In this document: one piece after another, positions 16,978-25,768 of the stretch
How the letters are laid out: each line of letters opens with the position of its first letter
Position numbering within the stretch: the first letter of the stretch is position 1
Source of the DNA: Promicromonospora sukumoe 327MFSha3.1
Lineage (GTDB): Bacteria > Actinomycetota > Actinomycetes > Actinomycetales > Cellulomonadaceae
DNA length: 64,000 nucleotides
Assembly: GCF_000385135.1 (NCBI RefSeq)
Contig: NZ_ARQM01000010.1
Span: 806,001-870,000, forward strand
Direction of reading: 5' to 3'
Notes under the pieces: generated by a model
The model's input: only the letters and a program-made list of their open reading frames with translations
Told to the model about the DNA's origin: nothing
Databases searched by the model: none
Made by a program: the position numbers and the translations under genes

Positions 16978-17681
16978 CCGACCAGCAGCCCGCGAACCCG
17001 GGCACGAACCCGGGGCGCGCCGGCAAGCCGACCGACGCCTGGGTCCTCCTCCTGCCGCCCGGCTGGGCGCGGTTCCCGACGGGGGAGGGGCAGCAGCGCG
17101 AGCTGGACGCGGCGATCGAGGAGGTCGTCGCCCGCGCGCTGCCCGACTCGCTGCCCCGCGACCGGGCCGAGCCGTACCGGCACATGCTGCGGGACGAGCT
17201 CCACAAGAACCTCGCCGCCGCGCGCGATGCCGGGACCGGCGCCGTCTACCTGCCGACCGAGCCGATGGAGGGCGTGCACATCCCCGCCTCGATCGCCGAG
17301 ATCGAGGTCGTCAGCGACGCGGGCACCGACCCGCTGCAGATCGTCACCAGCATCCTCGGCGACGGCTACGAGGAGAGCGAGCTGGTCGAGCTCGACGGCC
17401 GCCCCGGCGTCCGCGTGGTGCACACCGAGCACAAGATGAAGCGCGACGAGGACTGGCCGGAGCTCTCCACCCGCCAGGTGCTCTACGCGGTCTCCCGCGA
17501 CGAGGTCGACGGCGAGTGGCTGGTCCTGTCGTTCAGCACGGTCTGGAACAACCACAACACCGAGCGCCTGGCCGAGGCGCTGGTCTTCTTCTTCGACGCC
17601 GTGATGACGACGTTCCGCTGGGCCGGCGTCGGCACCAACATCATGAACCTGCCGGAGCGGAGCGTCCCCGGCTCCGCGTGA
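16974..17681 (+). CDS. T7SS cassette protein E2, unknown family
   Basis: 235 residues, paralogue of E1. It keeps PTDAWVLLLPPGWARFPTGE, VYLPTEPMEGVHIPASIAE, VELDGRPGVRVVHTEHK, STRQVLYAVSRDEVDGEWLV and the LPERSVPGSA end. It is soluble and probably cytoplasmic. It overlaps D2 by 4 bases and closes the second cassette, 65 bases before the membrane proteins shared by the whole locus. Its family is unrecognised. Confidence 0.75.
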   Translation: MTDQQPANPGTNPGRAGKPTDAWVLLLPPGWARFPTGEGQQRELDAAIEEVVARALPDSLPRDRAEPYRHMLRDELHKNLAAARDAGTGAVYLPTEPMEGVHIPASIAEIEVVSDAGTDPLQIVTSILGDGYEESELVELDGRPGVRVVHTEHKMKRDEDWPELSTRQVLYAVSRDEVDGEWLVLSFSTVWNNHNTERLAEALVFFFDAVMTTFRWAGVGTNIMNLPERSVPGSA

Positions 17682-17746
17682 GCCCGGAACGCCCGGCCGG
17701 CGCACCACATCCCGACTGACGCCACACATCTGAAGACGGAGCAACC

Positions 17747-19411
17747 GTGCAGCACCCCCACCGCATCGCCGCCGCCCTGGCCGCGGCGATCCTGTCCACG
17801 ACCGCGGCGGGGGCCCTCCTCGTCGCGACCGCTCTGCCATCGACAGCTCTGCCGTCGAACGCCCAGGTCACCAGCATCGTCACGGATCTTGGTACCACCC
17901 TCGCCACGGACACGAAGGACGGCGAGAAGGTCAAGTACTACGTGGTGCCGGCCAAGCCGGAGGGCGAGCAGGAGTTCCTGTTCGACATCGCCCAGCGGTT
18001 CCTCGGCGACGGCAACCGGTACAAGGAGATCTTCGCGCTCAACGAGGGCCGCACGCAGCCCGACGGCGACGCCCTGACCGACGAGACCGTGCTGCTGCCG
18101 GGCTGGGTCCTGCAGATGCCTGACGACGCCGAGGGCGAGGGCCTCGAGGTCGGCGTCCTGCCGACCGGCCCGGCGGAGGGCGCCGGTGAGGCGAGCGCCC
18201 CGGCCGAGGAGCCGGCCGCGCCGTCGGTCCCGTACTACGTGATCGGTGAGACGCCCGAGGGCGAGCCCGAGTACCTCTACATGATCGCCGAGCGGTTCCT
18301 GGGCGACGGCGAGCGGAACTCGGAGATCTTCGAGCTGAACAAGGGCCGCACGCAGCCCGACGGCGGCAAGCTCACCGACCCGGCGGTCGTCACGGTCGGC
18401 TGGGTGCTCCAGATGCCGGAGGACGCGAAGGGCGAGGGCCTGCAGAACGGCCCGCTCCCGGGCCCGAGCGCGTCGCCCGAGGCGAGCGCTCCGGCTGCCG
18501 GCGAGGGCACCGAGGAGGCGGCGGGCGACCAGGCCGGCGACGGTGGTTCCTGGCTGGAGCCCGTCCTGATCGGCGTCGGCCTCACGGTCATCGCCGCGGC
18601 CCTGGTGCTCGTGGTGGTCTACGTCGTGCGCCGCGCGCGCAGCAACCGCCCGGAGCCGTTCGACGACAGCCTGCTGCGCACCGACACGTCGGCCTCCTGG
18701 ATGGTGGACCGGGCCCTGCGCGTGCTGCTCGCGGCCTGCGAGCGGGACGGCGTGGACGTGCCGGGTGTCACCGGCGTCTTCATCGAGGGCGGCGCGATGC
18801 GCCTGCGGCTGGCCGAGCCGGTCTCCCCGGCGCCCGAGCCGTTCGTGGCCAACGAGGACGGCCAGAGCTGGTCGGCACCCCTGGCGCGCCTGCAGGCCGC
18901 CCCCGCGAGCGAGGCCTCGACCGCGCGCTTCTCGCGCCTGGTCACGATCGGCGTGGCCGAGACCGGCCGCGTGCTGGTGGACTTCGCCCGCGCCCGTGGC
19001 GTGATCAGCCTGGACGGACCCACCCGCGCCCGGCACGAGGTGCTGCGCCGCTGGCTGGGCGAGCTGACGGGCAACCCGTGGTCGAACGACCCGCGCGTCG
19101 TCATGGTCGGCAACGGCCTGCCGCAGCCGGAGCAGGTCGAGCACCTGACGGCGATCGAGCAGGTCATCCCCGAGCTGGAGATCGGCGCCGGCGGTGTGCT
19201 GGTGCTCTCCCAGGCGCCGTCGGTGGCACAGCAGGACCTGCTCGCGGCCCGGTTCTCGGACCCGCGGTTCAGCTGGGTGGTCATCGTGCTGGGCGAGTCG
19301 ACGTCGGCCAAGTGGCGCATCACGGCCGGCGAGGACGGCTGGCTGCGCAGCGGCTTCCTGCCCGACGTCCGCTACACGGAGCAGACGGCGGTGCGACGGG
19401 CCGGTGAGTGA
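17747..19411 (+). CDS. T7SS-linked LysM-like membrane anchor protein (two LysM-like modules)
   Basis: 554 residues. A signal peptide is followed by two LysM-like modules (about 61-125 and 163-225). Each has YYV or YYVI at the start, RFLGDGxRxxEIFxLNxGRTQPDG in the middle and a GWVLQMPxDAxGEGL end, which fits cell-wall binding outside the membrane. One transmembrane helix (about 270-292) precedes RRARS and a 255-residue cytoplasmic domain beginning PFDDSLLRTDTSASW. That domain resembles the central part of actinobacterial LysM/BTAD proteins and is about 80% identical to the next gene's. It may link the peptidoglycan to the secretion ATPase. GGAG precedes the GTG start by about 7 bases. Confidence 0.78.
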   Translation: MQHPHRIAAALAAAILSTTAAGALLVATALPSTALPSNAQVTSIVTDLGTTLATDTKDGEKVKYYVVPAKPEGEQEFLFDIAQRFLGDGNRYKEIFALNEGRTQPDGDALTDETVLLPGWVLQMPDDAEGEGLEVGVLPTGPAEGAGEASAPAEEPAAPSVPYYVIGETPEGEPEYLYMIAERFLGDGERNSEIFELNKGRTQPDGGKLTDPAVVTVGWVLQMPEDAKGEGLQNGPLPGPSASPEASAPAAGEGTEEAAGDQAGDGGSWLEPVLIGVGLTVIAAALVLVVVYVVRRARSNRPEPFDDSLLRTDTSASWMVDRALRVLLAACERDGVDVPGVTGVFIEGGAMRLRLAEPVSPAPEPFVANEDGQSWSAPLARLQAAPASEASTARFSRLVTIGVAETGRVLVDFARARGVISLDGPTRARHEVLRRWLGELTGNPWSNDPRVVMVGNGLPQPEQVEHLTAIEQVIPELEIGAGGVLVLSQAPSVAQQDLLAARFSDPRFSWVVIVLGESTSAKWRITAGEDGWLRSGFLPDVRYTEQTAVRRAGE

Positions 19412-19418
19412 GCGACCG

Positions 19419-21227
19419 ATGAGGGTCACGCGCCTTTCCGTCGCGGCGGCTCTGATGACGACGATGCTCCTGACGCTCGCCGGGCCCGTCCCGGCGCAGG
19501 CACAGGACGACCCCGTACTGATCTCGCAGGGCCAGCCCGCCGTGGCGTCGTCCCTGGAGAAGCCCGAGTTCCCCGCGCGCCAGGCCGTGGACGGCAACCC
19601 CAACACGCGCTGGTCGAGCGCCTTCAGCGACCCCCAGTGGCTCCGGATCGACCTGGGGCGCGTCACGACCGTCAACCGCGTCGAGATCGACTGGGAGGTC
19701 TCGTACGCCACGGACTACCGGATCGAGCTGTCGACCGACGGCGAGTCCTGGGAGACGCACTGGGTGGGCGCGGGTGACGGCGGCAACGACGTCATGAACA
19801 TCCTCGGCGAGGCCCGGTACGTGCGCATGTACTCCGGGGCGCGCAGCGGCACGGCGGGCAACTCGATCTGGGAGATGCGTGTCTACGGCGCGCCGAAGCC
19901 CACGCCGTCGCCCACCCCGACCCCGAAGAAGCCGAAGCCCCAGGTGAGCGTCACGCCCAAGGCCGTGGCCTCGCCGTCGCCCACGCCGACGCCGACCCCG
20001 GTGCCGAGCCGCAGCGGCCCGCCCGGGTCGGTCCTGTACTACGTGGTCCGGGAGACGCCGGACGGCACGTTCGAGAAGCTCAACGACATCTCCGAGCGGT
20101 TCCTGGGCGACCGGGAGCGCTGGCCGGAGATCGCGGCGCTGACCGAGGGACACCGTCAGCCCGACGGCGAGTACCTCACCGACCCGAGGACGCTGACGCC
20201 CGGCTGGGTGCTGCGCATGCCGAAGGACGCGCAGGGCAAGGGCCTGAAGTTCGGCCCGCTGCCCGGGTACGAGGGGCCGTCCCCCTCGCCGTCGGCCGTG
20301 CCCTCGCTCGAGCCGAGCCCGACGCCGACCGACGAGGTGGCCGGGACCGCCGAGCGGGCGGCCGTGGTGGTGCCGTGGCCGGTGATCCTCCCGGTCGCCG
20401 GTGGGGTAGTGGTGATCGGGCTCCTGGGTCTGCTGGTCGCGTGGCTCCTGAAGCGCCGCAAGCAGGCCGAGCCGTTCGACGACAGCCTGCTGCGCACCGA
20501 CACGTCGGCGGCGTGGACGGTCGACCGCGCGCTGCGGGTGCTCATGGCGGCCTGCGAGCGGGACGGCCTGGAGGTGCCCGGCACGACCGGGGTGTTCATC
20601 GAGGGCAGCTCGATGCGGCTGCGCCTGACCAACCCGGCCTCGCCGGCCCCGGAGCCCTGGCAGGTGAGCGAGGACGGGCAGAGCTGGTCCGCGCCGCTGG
20701 CCAAGCTGCAGTCGGGCGCCGCGTCGGAGAGCCCGACCACCCGGTTCGCCCGCCTGGTCAACCTCGGCATGGGGGAGACGGGCCGCGTGCTCGTCGACTT
20801 CTCCGTGGCCCGCGGCGTGATCAGCCTGGACGGCCCCACCCGCGTGCGGCACGAGGTGCTGCGCCGCTGGCTCGGTGAGCTGACGGGCAACCCGTGGTCG
20901 AACGACCCGCGCGTGGTCATGGTGGGCAACGGCCTCCCGCGGCCCGAGCAGGTGGAGCACCTGTCCGGCATCGAGCAGGTGCTGCCCGAGCTCGAGGTCG
21001 GCGACGGCGGCGTGCTGGTGCTGTCGCAGGCGCCCTCGACGGCGCAGCAGGACCAGCTCGCGGCGAAGTTCGCGAGCCCGGAGTTCACCTGGGTGGTGAT
21101 CGTCCTGGGCCAGTCCCCGTCGGCGAAGTGGCGGTTCACCGCCGGCGACGACGGCTGGCTGCGCAGCGGGTTCCTGCCCGACGTGCGCTTCGACGAGCAG
21201 ACCGCCGTGCGGCGGGGAGGCGAATGA
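19419..21227 (+). CDS. T7SS-linked membrane anchor protein with discoidin (F5/8C) and LysM-like domains
   Basis: 602 residues. Signal peptide (1-27, ending PAQAQ); an F5/8 type C/CBM32-like domain (about 35-155) with AVDGNPNTRWSSAFSDPQWL and IDLGRVTTVNRVEIDWE; a Pro-rich linker; one LysM-like module (about 207-285, SERFLGDRERWPEIAALTEG); a transmembrane helix (about 322-346); then a cytoplasmic domain nearly matching that of the preceding protein. The two therefore share an inner domain and differ in their wall-facing modules. Start uncertain: GTG 19404 overlaps the previous stop, while ATG 19419 gives a cleaner signal peptide. The next gene starts 1 base after its stop. Confidence 0.78.
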   Translation: MRVTRLSVAAALMTTMLLTLAGPVPAQAQDDPVLISQGQPAVASSLEKPEFPARQAVDGNPNTRWSSAFSDPQWLRIDLGRVTTVNRVEIDWEVSYATDYRIELSTDGESWETHWVGAGDGGNDVMNILGEARYVRMYSGARSGTAGNSIWEMRVYGAPKPTPSPTPTPKKPKPQVSVTPKAVASPSPTPTPTPVPSRSGPPGSVLYYVVRETPDGTFEKLNDISERFLGDRERWPEIAALTEGHRQPDGEYLTDPRTLTPGWVLRMPKDAQGKGLKFGPLPGYEGPSPSPSAVPSLEPSPTPTDEVAGTAERAAVVVPWPVILPVAGGVVVIGLLGLLVAWLLKRRKQAEPFDDSLLRTDTSAAWTVDRALRVLMAACERDGLEVPGTTGVFIEGSSMRLRLTNPASPAPEPWQVSEDGQSWSAPLAKLQSGAASESPTTRFARLVNLGMGETGRVLVDFSVARGVISLDGPTRVRHEVLRRWLGELTGNPWSNDPRVVMVGNGLPRPEQVEHLSGIEQVLPELEVGDGGVLVLSQAPSTAQQDQLAAKFASPEFTWVVIVLGQSPSAKWRFTAGDDGWLRSGFLPDVRFDEQTAVRRGGE

Positions 21228-21228
21228 C

Positions 21229-24200
21229 ATGCACGCTCTGATCACCGCGCGCCACGGCGCGCGCGAGACGCTCCTGTCCCTGGACCTGGACGAGCGCACC
21301 AAGGCGGCGGACCTGGCCGAGCGGCTGGCCGCCGAGCTGGGCGCGCCGCGCGGCAGCACGATGTACGTGGACGGCCGCGCCGTGCACGGGCACGGGGTGC
21401 AGGACCGGTCCGTGCACGGCACCGGCGGCGCCGGCGGTCTCAACGGCCAGCTCCGGGACGCCCTCGGCGGGAGCACCGAGCTGCTCGTCGCCGACTCGGG
21501 GATCCGGGACGGTGCCGTCGTCAGCTTCGGCGAGCCCGACGCCGGCAACGGCGTCTCGGGCGGCCCGGTCGACCTGTGCGTCACGGGCGGCACGGGCACC
21601 GGGGCCGTGGCCCGCCTCGGCGTGGGCGAGTCGATCCTGCAGGTGGGCCCCGACGGCCGCGTCCGCGTGGACGAGCCGCGCGAGGGTGGGCTGGCGGCGG
21701 TCGCCGTCGTCGTCGGGCTGGACAGCGCGGTGCGGGTGCGGCGGATGCCGGACCCGCGCTCGGCCGGCCGGCTGGTGCACCTGGACCGGTCCGAGGACCC
21801 GCTGGGCGAGGACGACGAGCCGTGGCCCGCGGGCACGCAGCTCCGGATCGGCCCGAGCGTGCTGACGGTGCAGCCGGCCACGCGGCCCGACGCCGACCTG
21901 CGGCCCGCGACCGAGCCGGGGCACCTGGACTACAACCGGCCGCCGCGGCTGCTGCCGCCGATGCCGCCCACGCACTTCCGGCTGCCGAGCGAGCCGGTGG
22001 CGCCCGCCCGGAACCCGCTGCCGTGGCTCGGCATGGCGATGCCCGCGGTGCTGGGCATCGTGATGGCGTTCGCGTTCCAGTCGCCGTACTACCTGATGTT
22101 CGCGCTGGCCTCGCCGCTGATGGGCTGGGGCAACTGGTGGATGTCCAAGCGCAACGGCACGATCACGCACAAGGAGCGCCTCAAGCAGCACGCCGAGGAG
22201 CGGGCGGGGCTGGAGGAGGAGGTGCTGGAGGCGGTGCGGCGCGAGCAGCACCGGCGCCGGGTCTCCAGCCCGGGGGCCGCCGAGCTGCGGCTGATCGCCA
22301 CGACGCCGACGCGCCGCCTGTGGGAGCGCCGCAGCACCGACAGCGACCACCTCACGGTGCGGCTCGGCCTCGCGGACGCGACCAGCCGCGTCGAGGTCGA
22401 GGACAGCGCCGAGCCGGAGCACCGCCGCAAGACCCGCGCGACCGTGCGGTCCGTGCCGGTCACGGTGCCGCTCAAGGAGGCCGGCGTCGTCGGCCTGGCG
22501 GGTCCGGGGGACTGGCCGCGTCGCCGGGCCCGCTGGATGGTGGGCCAGCTCGGCGTGCTGCAGAGCCCGCGTGACGTGCAGGTCTACGTGCTGACCAGCT
22601 CCGAGCACGTGCAGGAGTGGGCCTGGGCGGCCTGGCTGCCGCACGTCCGCCCGGCGTTCGGGCAGGAGGCCGTCGCCCTGATCGGCACGACGACGGACAC
22701 GCTCGCGGCCCGCGTCGCCGAGGTGAACTCCCTGATCACGCAGCGTCGTGCCGCGATGGAGGGCGCGAGCGGCAAGGTCATGTCCGGCCCGCAGGTCGTC
22801 GTCGTGCTCGACGGCGCCCGGCGCCTGCGCGCGCTGCCCGGCGTCGTCTCGATCCTGCGGGACGGCCCCGGCGTCGGTGTGAGCGTCGTGTGCCTGGACG
22901 GCGACGAGCAGATGCTGCCGGAGGAGTGCACGGTCGTGGCGCTCGCCCGCGTGGACGGCGGCATGACGCTGCGCCGGCAGGACGCCGACGACCTGCGCAC
23001 CATCCTGGTCGACGAGGTGAACGACGACTGGTACGAGCCCGTGGCACGCGCCGTCGCGGCCGTGCACGACGTGACCGCCACCGAGGGCGAGGGCCTGATC
23101 CCCGACTCGGCGCGCCTCGTGGAGGTGCTCGACATCGAGGAGGTCGGCGCCGACCAGATGGTCGCCCGGTGGCGGATGATCTCCAGCACCGGCAAGGGCA
23201 GCACGGCCGCCGTCGTCGGCGTCTCCCTGGACGGGCCGTTCGTGCTCGACATGGTGCGCGACGGGCCGCACGCCCTGGTGGGTGGCACCACCGGTTCCGG
23301 CAAGTCCGAGTTCCTGCAGACCGTGGTCGCCTCGCTCGCCGTGGTGAACACCCCCGAGACCATGAACTTCGTGCTCGTCGACTACAAGGGTGGCGCGGCG
23401 TTCAGCCAGTGTGAGCAGCTGCCCCACACGGTCGGCATGGTCACGGACCTCGACACGCACCTCGTGGAGCGCGCGCTCGACTCGCTGCGCGCCGAGCTCA
23501 CCTTCCGGGAGCACGTGCTGGCGGCCGCCGGCGCGAAGGACCTGGAGGACTACCTCGACGTGCAGGGCCGCGGGTACGTGGGCCCCACGCTGCCGCGCCT
23601 GATGATCGTCATCGACGAGTTCGCCTCCATGGTGCGCGAGCTGCCCGACTTCGTCACCGGCCTGGTCAACATCGCCCAGCGGGGCCGCTCGCTCGGCATC
23701 CACCTGATCCTGGCCACGCAGCGCCCGTCCGGCGTCATCTCCCCGGAGATCCGCGCCAACACCAACCTGCGCATCGCCCTGCGCATGACGGACAAGAGCG
23801 AGTCCAAGGACGTCATCGACGCGAACGAGGCCGCGGAGATCGCCAAGACGCAGCCCGGACGCGCCTACGCGCGCCTCGGGCACTCGTCCCTGGTCCCGTT
23901 CCAGTCGGCCCGCGTGGGCGGACGGCGCCTGTCGCTGTCCGACGTCGGGCAGGTCGAGGCGCCGTTCGTGGCCCGGATCCCTGTGGCCGACCTCGGCGCC
24001 CCGGCGCCCGTACGGCCACGCGTGAAGCGGCAGGAGGACGTCGAGACCGACCTCGCGGCCCTGGTCGAGACGCTGCGCGAGACCGCGCGCCTCGGCGGCT
24101 GGGCCGACCCGAGGCGGCCGTGGCTGCCCGCCCTGCCGGACCTGCTCCCGTTCGGGAACATCGTGCAGCCGAGCGTGCAGTCCCAGTTCGCCTGGGCCGT

Positions 24201-25689
24201 GGAGGACTCGCCGTCCGACCAGCGCCAGGGGCCCGCCGTCATCGACCTCGACGAGTTCGGGCACCGCTACGTGGTGGGCGCCCCGGGCAGCGGCCGGTCG
24301 ACGACGCTGCGCACCAGCGCGTTCGCCGCGGCCTCCGGGATGTCCGTGGCCGACCTGCACCTGTACGCGATCGACTGCGGCAACGGCGCGCTGACCGTGC
24401 TCAACGAGCTGCCGCACACCGGCGCCGTCGTGCAGCGGGGGCAGGCCGAGCGGGCCAAGCGGCTGCTCACGCGGCTGCAGGCCGAGCTCGGCCGGCGTCA
24501 GCAGGTGCTCGCCGCCGGGAACTTCGCCAGCGTCACCGAGCAGCGTGAGCTCGCCGAGCCGGGCACCCGCCTGCCGCGCGTGCTCGTGCTGATCGACCGG
24601 TGGGAGAGCTTCATGAGCACCTACGGCGAGGTCGACAGCGGCAAGCTCGTCGAGATCGTCCAGGAGCTGCTGCGCGACGGCGCGAGCGCCGGCATCCACC
24701 TCATGGTGGCCGGCGACCGCAGCCTGCTCTCCAGCCGGATGAGCGTGCTGACCGACGACGCGCTCGTGCTGCGGCTGACCGACCGGTTCGACTACGGCAT
24801 GGTCGGCATCGACCACAAGAAGCTGCCCGAGGAGATCCAGCCGGGCCGCGCGTTCCGGTCGGGCAGCGGCATGGAGGTGCAGGTCGCGATCCTCGGCGAC
24901 GACCCGGCCGGCCGCGCCCAGACCAGCGCCGCCCGTGTCATGGCGGCGGCGATCCGCGAGCGGGAGGACGTGGTGCCCGGCACCGGGCCGTTCCGCGTGG
25001 ACGACCTGCCGTCCACGATCACGGTCGACGCCGCCTACCAGTACGTCGGTCCCGAGGCCGCGCAGCCGATGTGGGCGCTGCTCGGCGTCGGCGGCGACGA
25101 TCTGACGGCGTTCGGCATGGACCTGGCCGGGGACGCGCCCGCGTTCCTGGTGGGCGGCCCGGCCAAGTCGGGCCGGTCCACGATGCTGACCGTGATGACC
25201 GAGTCGCTGCTGCGCGGCGGCACCCAGGTGGTCATCCTCGCGCCGCGCCCCAGCCTGCTGCGCGACCTCGAGGGCCGCGAGGGCGTGCGCGCCGTCCTGA
25301 CCGGTACGGAGATCACCGAGGACGACCTCAAGCCGCACCTCGACCCGGACGGCCAGCCGGTCGTGCTGGTCGTGGACGACGCCGAGCTCGTGGCCGACGC
25401 CCCCGCCAAGACCTGGCTGCGCGCCTACCTGCGCACGGCCGCGGACAACCGGCGCGGCCTGATCCTCGGCGGCGACGCCTCCGAGGTGGCCAGCGGGTTC
25501 TCCGGCTGGCAGGTCGACGTCAAGAAGAGCCGGCGCGGCGCGCTGCTCAGCCCGCAGGACCGGTTCGACGGCGACCTCGTCGGCGCGAGCCTCCCGCGCT
25601 CCGCGGTCTCGACCCAGGTCACGCCCGGCAAGGCGCTGGTGCACCTGGGGTCCGGAGAGCTGATGACGGTGCTGGTGCCGACGCTGTAG
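21229..25689 (+). CDS. Type VII secretion FtsK/SpoIIIE ATPase (EccC/EssC-type)
   Basis: 1486 residues. An N-terminal ubiquitin/FHA-like region (1-220) is followed by two transmembrane helices (about 265-305, from WLGMAMPAVLGIVMAFAF) and three P-loop domains. Domain 1 is intact: GGTTGSGKSE (685-694), VLVDYKGGAAF and RLMIVIDEFA. Domain 2 has GAPGSGRST (near 1017) and domain 3 GGPAKSGRST (near 1310), both with Arg in place of the P-loop Lys. This is the motor that recognises Esx pairs and drives T7SS export; degenerate domains 2 and 3 usually serve in substrate binding and control. ATG 21229 follows GGGGAGG. No EccB, EccD, EccE or mycosin gene is present in the window. Confidence 0.92.
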   Translation: MHALITARHGARETLLSLDLDERTKAADLAERLAAELGAPRGSTMYVDGRAVHGHGVQDRSVHGTGGAGGLNGQLRDALGGSTELLVADSGIRDGAVVSFGEPDAGNGVSGGPVDLCVTGGTGTGAVARLGVGESILQVGPDGRVRVDEPREGGLAAVAVVVGLDSAVRVRRMPDPRSAGRLVHLDRSEDPLGEDDEPWPAGTQLRIGPSVLTVQPATRPDADLRPATEPGHLDYNRPPRLLPPMPPTHFRLPSEPVAPARNPLPWLGMAMPAVLGIVMAFAFQSPYYLMFALASPLMGWGNWWMSKRNGTITHKERLKQHAEERAGLEEEVLEAVRREQHRRRVSSPGAAELRLIATTPTRRLWERRSTDSDHLTVRLGLADATSRVEVEDSAEPEHRRKTRATVRSVPVTVPLKEAGVVGLAGPGDWPRRRARWMVGQLGVLQSPRDVQVYVLTSSEHVQEWAWAAWLPHVRPAFGQEAVALIGTTTDTLAARVAEVNSLITQRRAAMEGASGKVMSGPQVVVVLDGARRLRALPGVVSILRDGPGVGVSVVCLDGDEQMLPEECTVVALARVDGGMTLRRQDADDLRTILVDEVNDDWYEPVARAVAAVHDVTATEGEGLIPDSARLVEVLDIEEVGADQMVARWRMISSTGKGSTAAVVGVSLDGPFVLDMVRDGPHALVGGTTGSGKSEFLQTVVASLAVVNTPETMNFVLVDYKGGAAFSQCEQLPHTVGMVTDLDTHLVERALDSLRAELTFREHVLAAAGAKDLEDYLDVQGRGYVGPTLPRLMIVIDEFASMVRELPDFVTGLVNIAQRGRSLGIHLILATQRPSGVISPEIRANTNLRIALRMTDKSESKDVIDANEAAEIAKTQPGRAYARLGHSSLVPFQSARVGGRRLSLSDVGQVEAPFVARIPVADLGAPAPVRPRVKRQEDVETDLAALVETLRETARLGGWADPRRPWLPALPDLLPFGNIVQPSVQSQFAWAVEDSPSDQRQGPAVIDLDEFGHRYVVGAPGSGRSTTLRTSAFAAASGMSVADLHLYAIDCGNGALTVLNELPHTGAVVQRGQAERAKRLLTRLQAELGRRQQVLAAGNFASVTEQRELAEPGTRLPRVLVLIDRWESFMSTYGEVDSGKLVEIVQELLRDGASAGIHLMVAGDRSLLSSRMSVLTDDALVLRLTDRFDYGMVGIDHKKLPEEIQPGRAFRSGSGMEVQVAILGDDPAGRAQTSAARVMAAAIREREDVVPGTGPFRVDDLPSTITVDAAYQYVGPEAAQPMWALLGVGGDDLTAFGMDLAGDAPAFLVGGPAKSGRSTMLTVMTESLLRGGTQVVILAPRPSLLRDLEGREGVRAVLTGTEITEDDLKPHLDPDGQPVVLVVDDAELVADAPAKTWLRAYLRTAADNRRGLILGGDASEVASGFSGWQVDVKKSRRGALLSPQDRFDGDLVGASLPRSAVSTQVTPGKALVHLGSGELMTVLVPTL

Positions 25690-25696
25690 TGCTGCC

Positions 25697-25740
25697 GGGC
25701 GGCGAACCGGGACCGGCTGTCCGGTCCCGGTTCGCCGCCC
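25697..25740 (+). terminator. Terminator closing the T7SS locus
   Basis: A perfect 20-bp stem (25697-25716 with 25721-25740) with a CTGT loop begins 7 bases after the ATPase stop codon. Confidence 0.92.
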
Positions 25741-25768
25741 GTTCGCGGACCGTTCATCCCGGTGGTGG

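Larger units (their letters stand above)
10622..17681 (+). repeat. Ancient tandem duplication of a five-gene T7SS cassette
   Basis: Unit 1 (10622-14164) and unit 2 (14250-17681) contain the same five genes in the same order: WXG100-like A, WXG100-like B, T7SS-signal membrane protein C, and small proteins D and E. A1 and A2 are identical proteins. B1 and B2 match at about 65% by eye, and C, D and E have diverged further. This is a gene-level duplication, not a recent sequence repeat. Confidence 0.9.
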
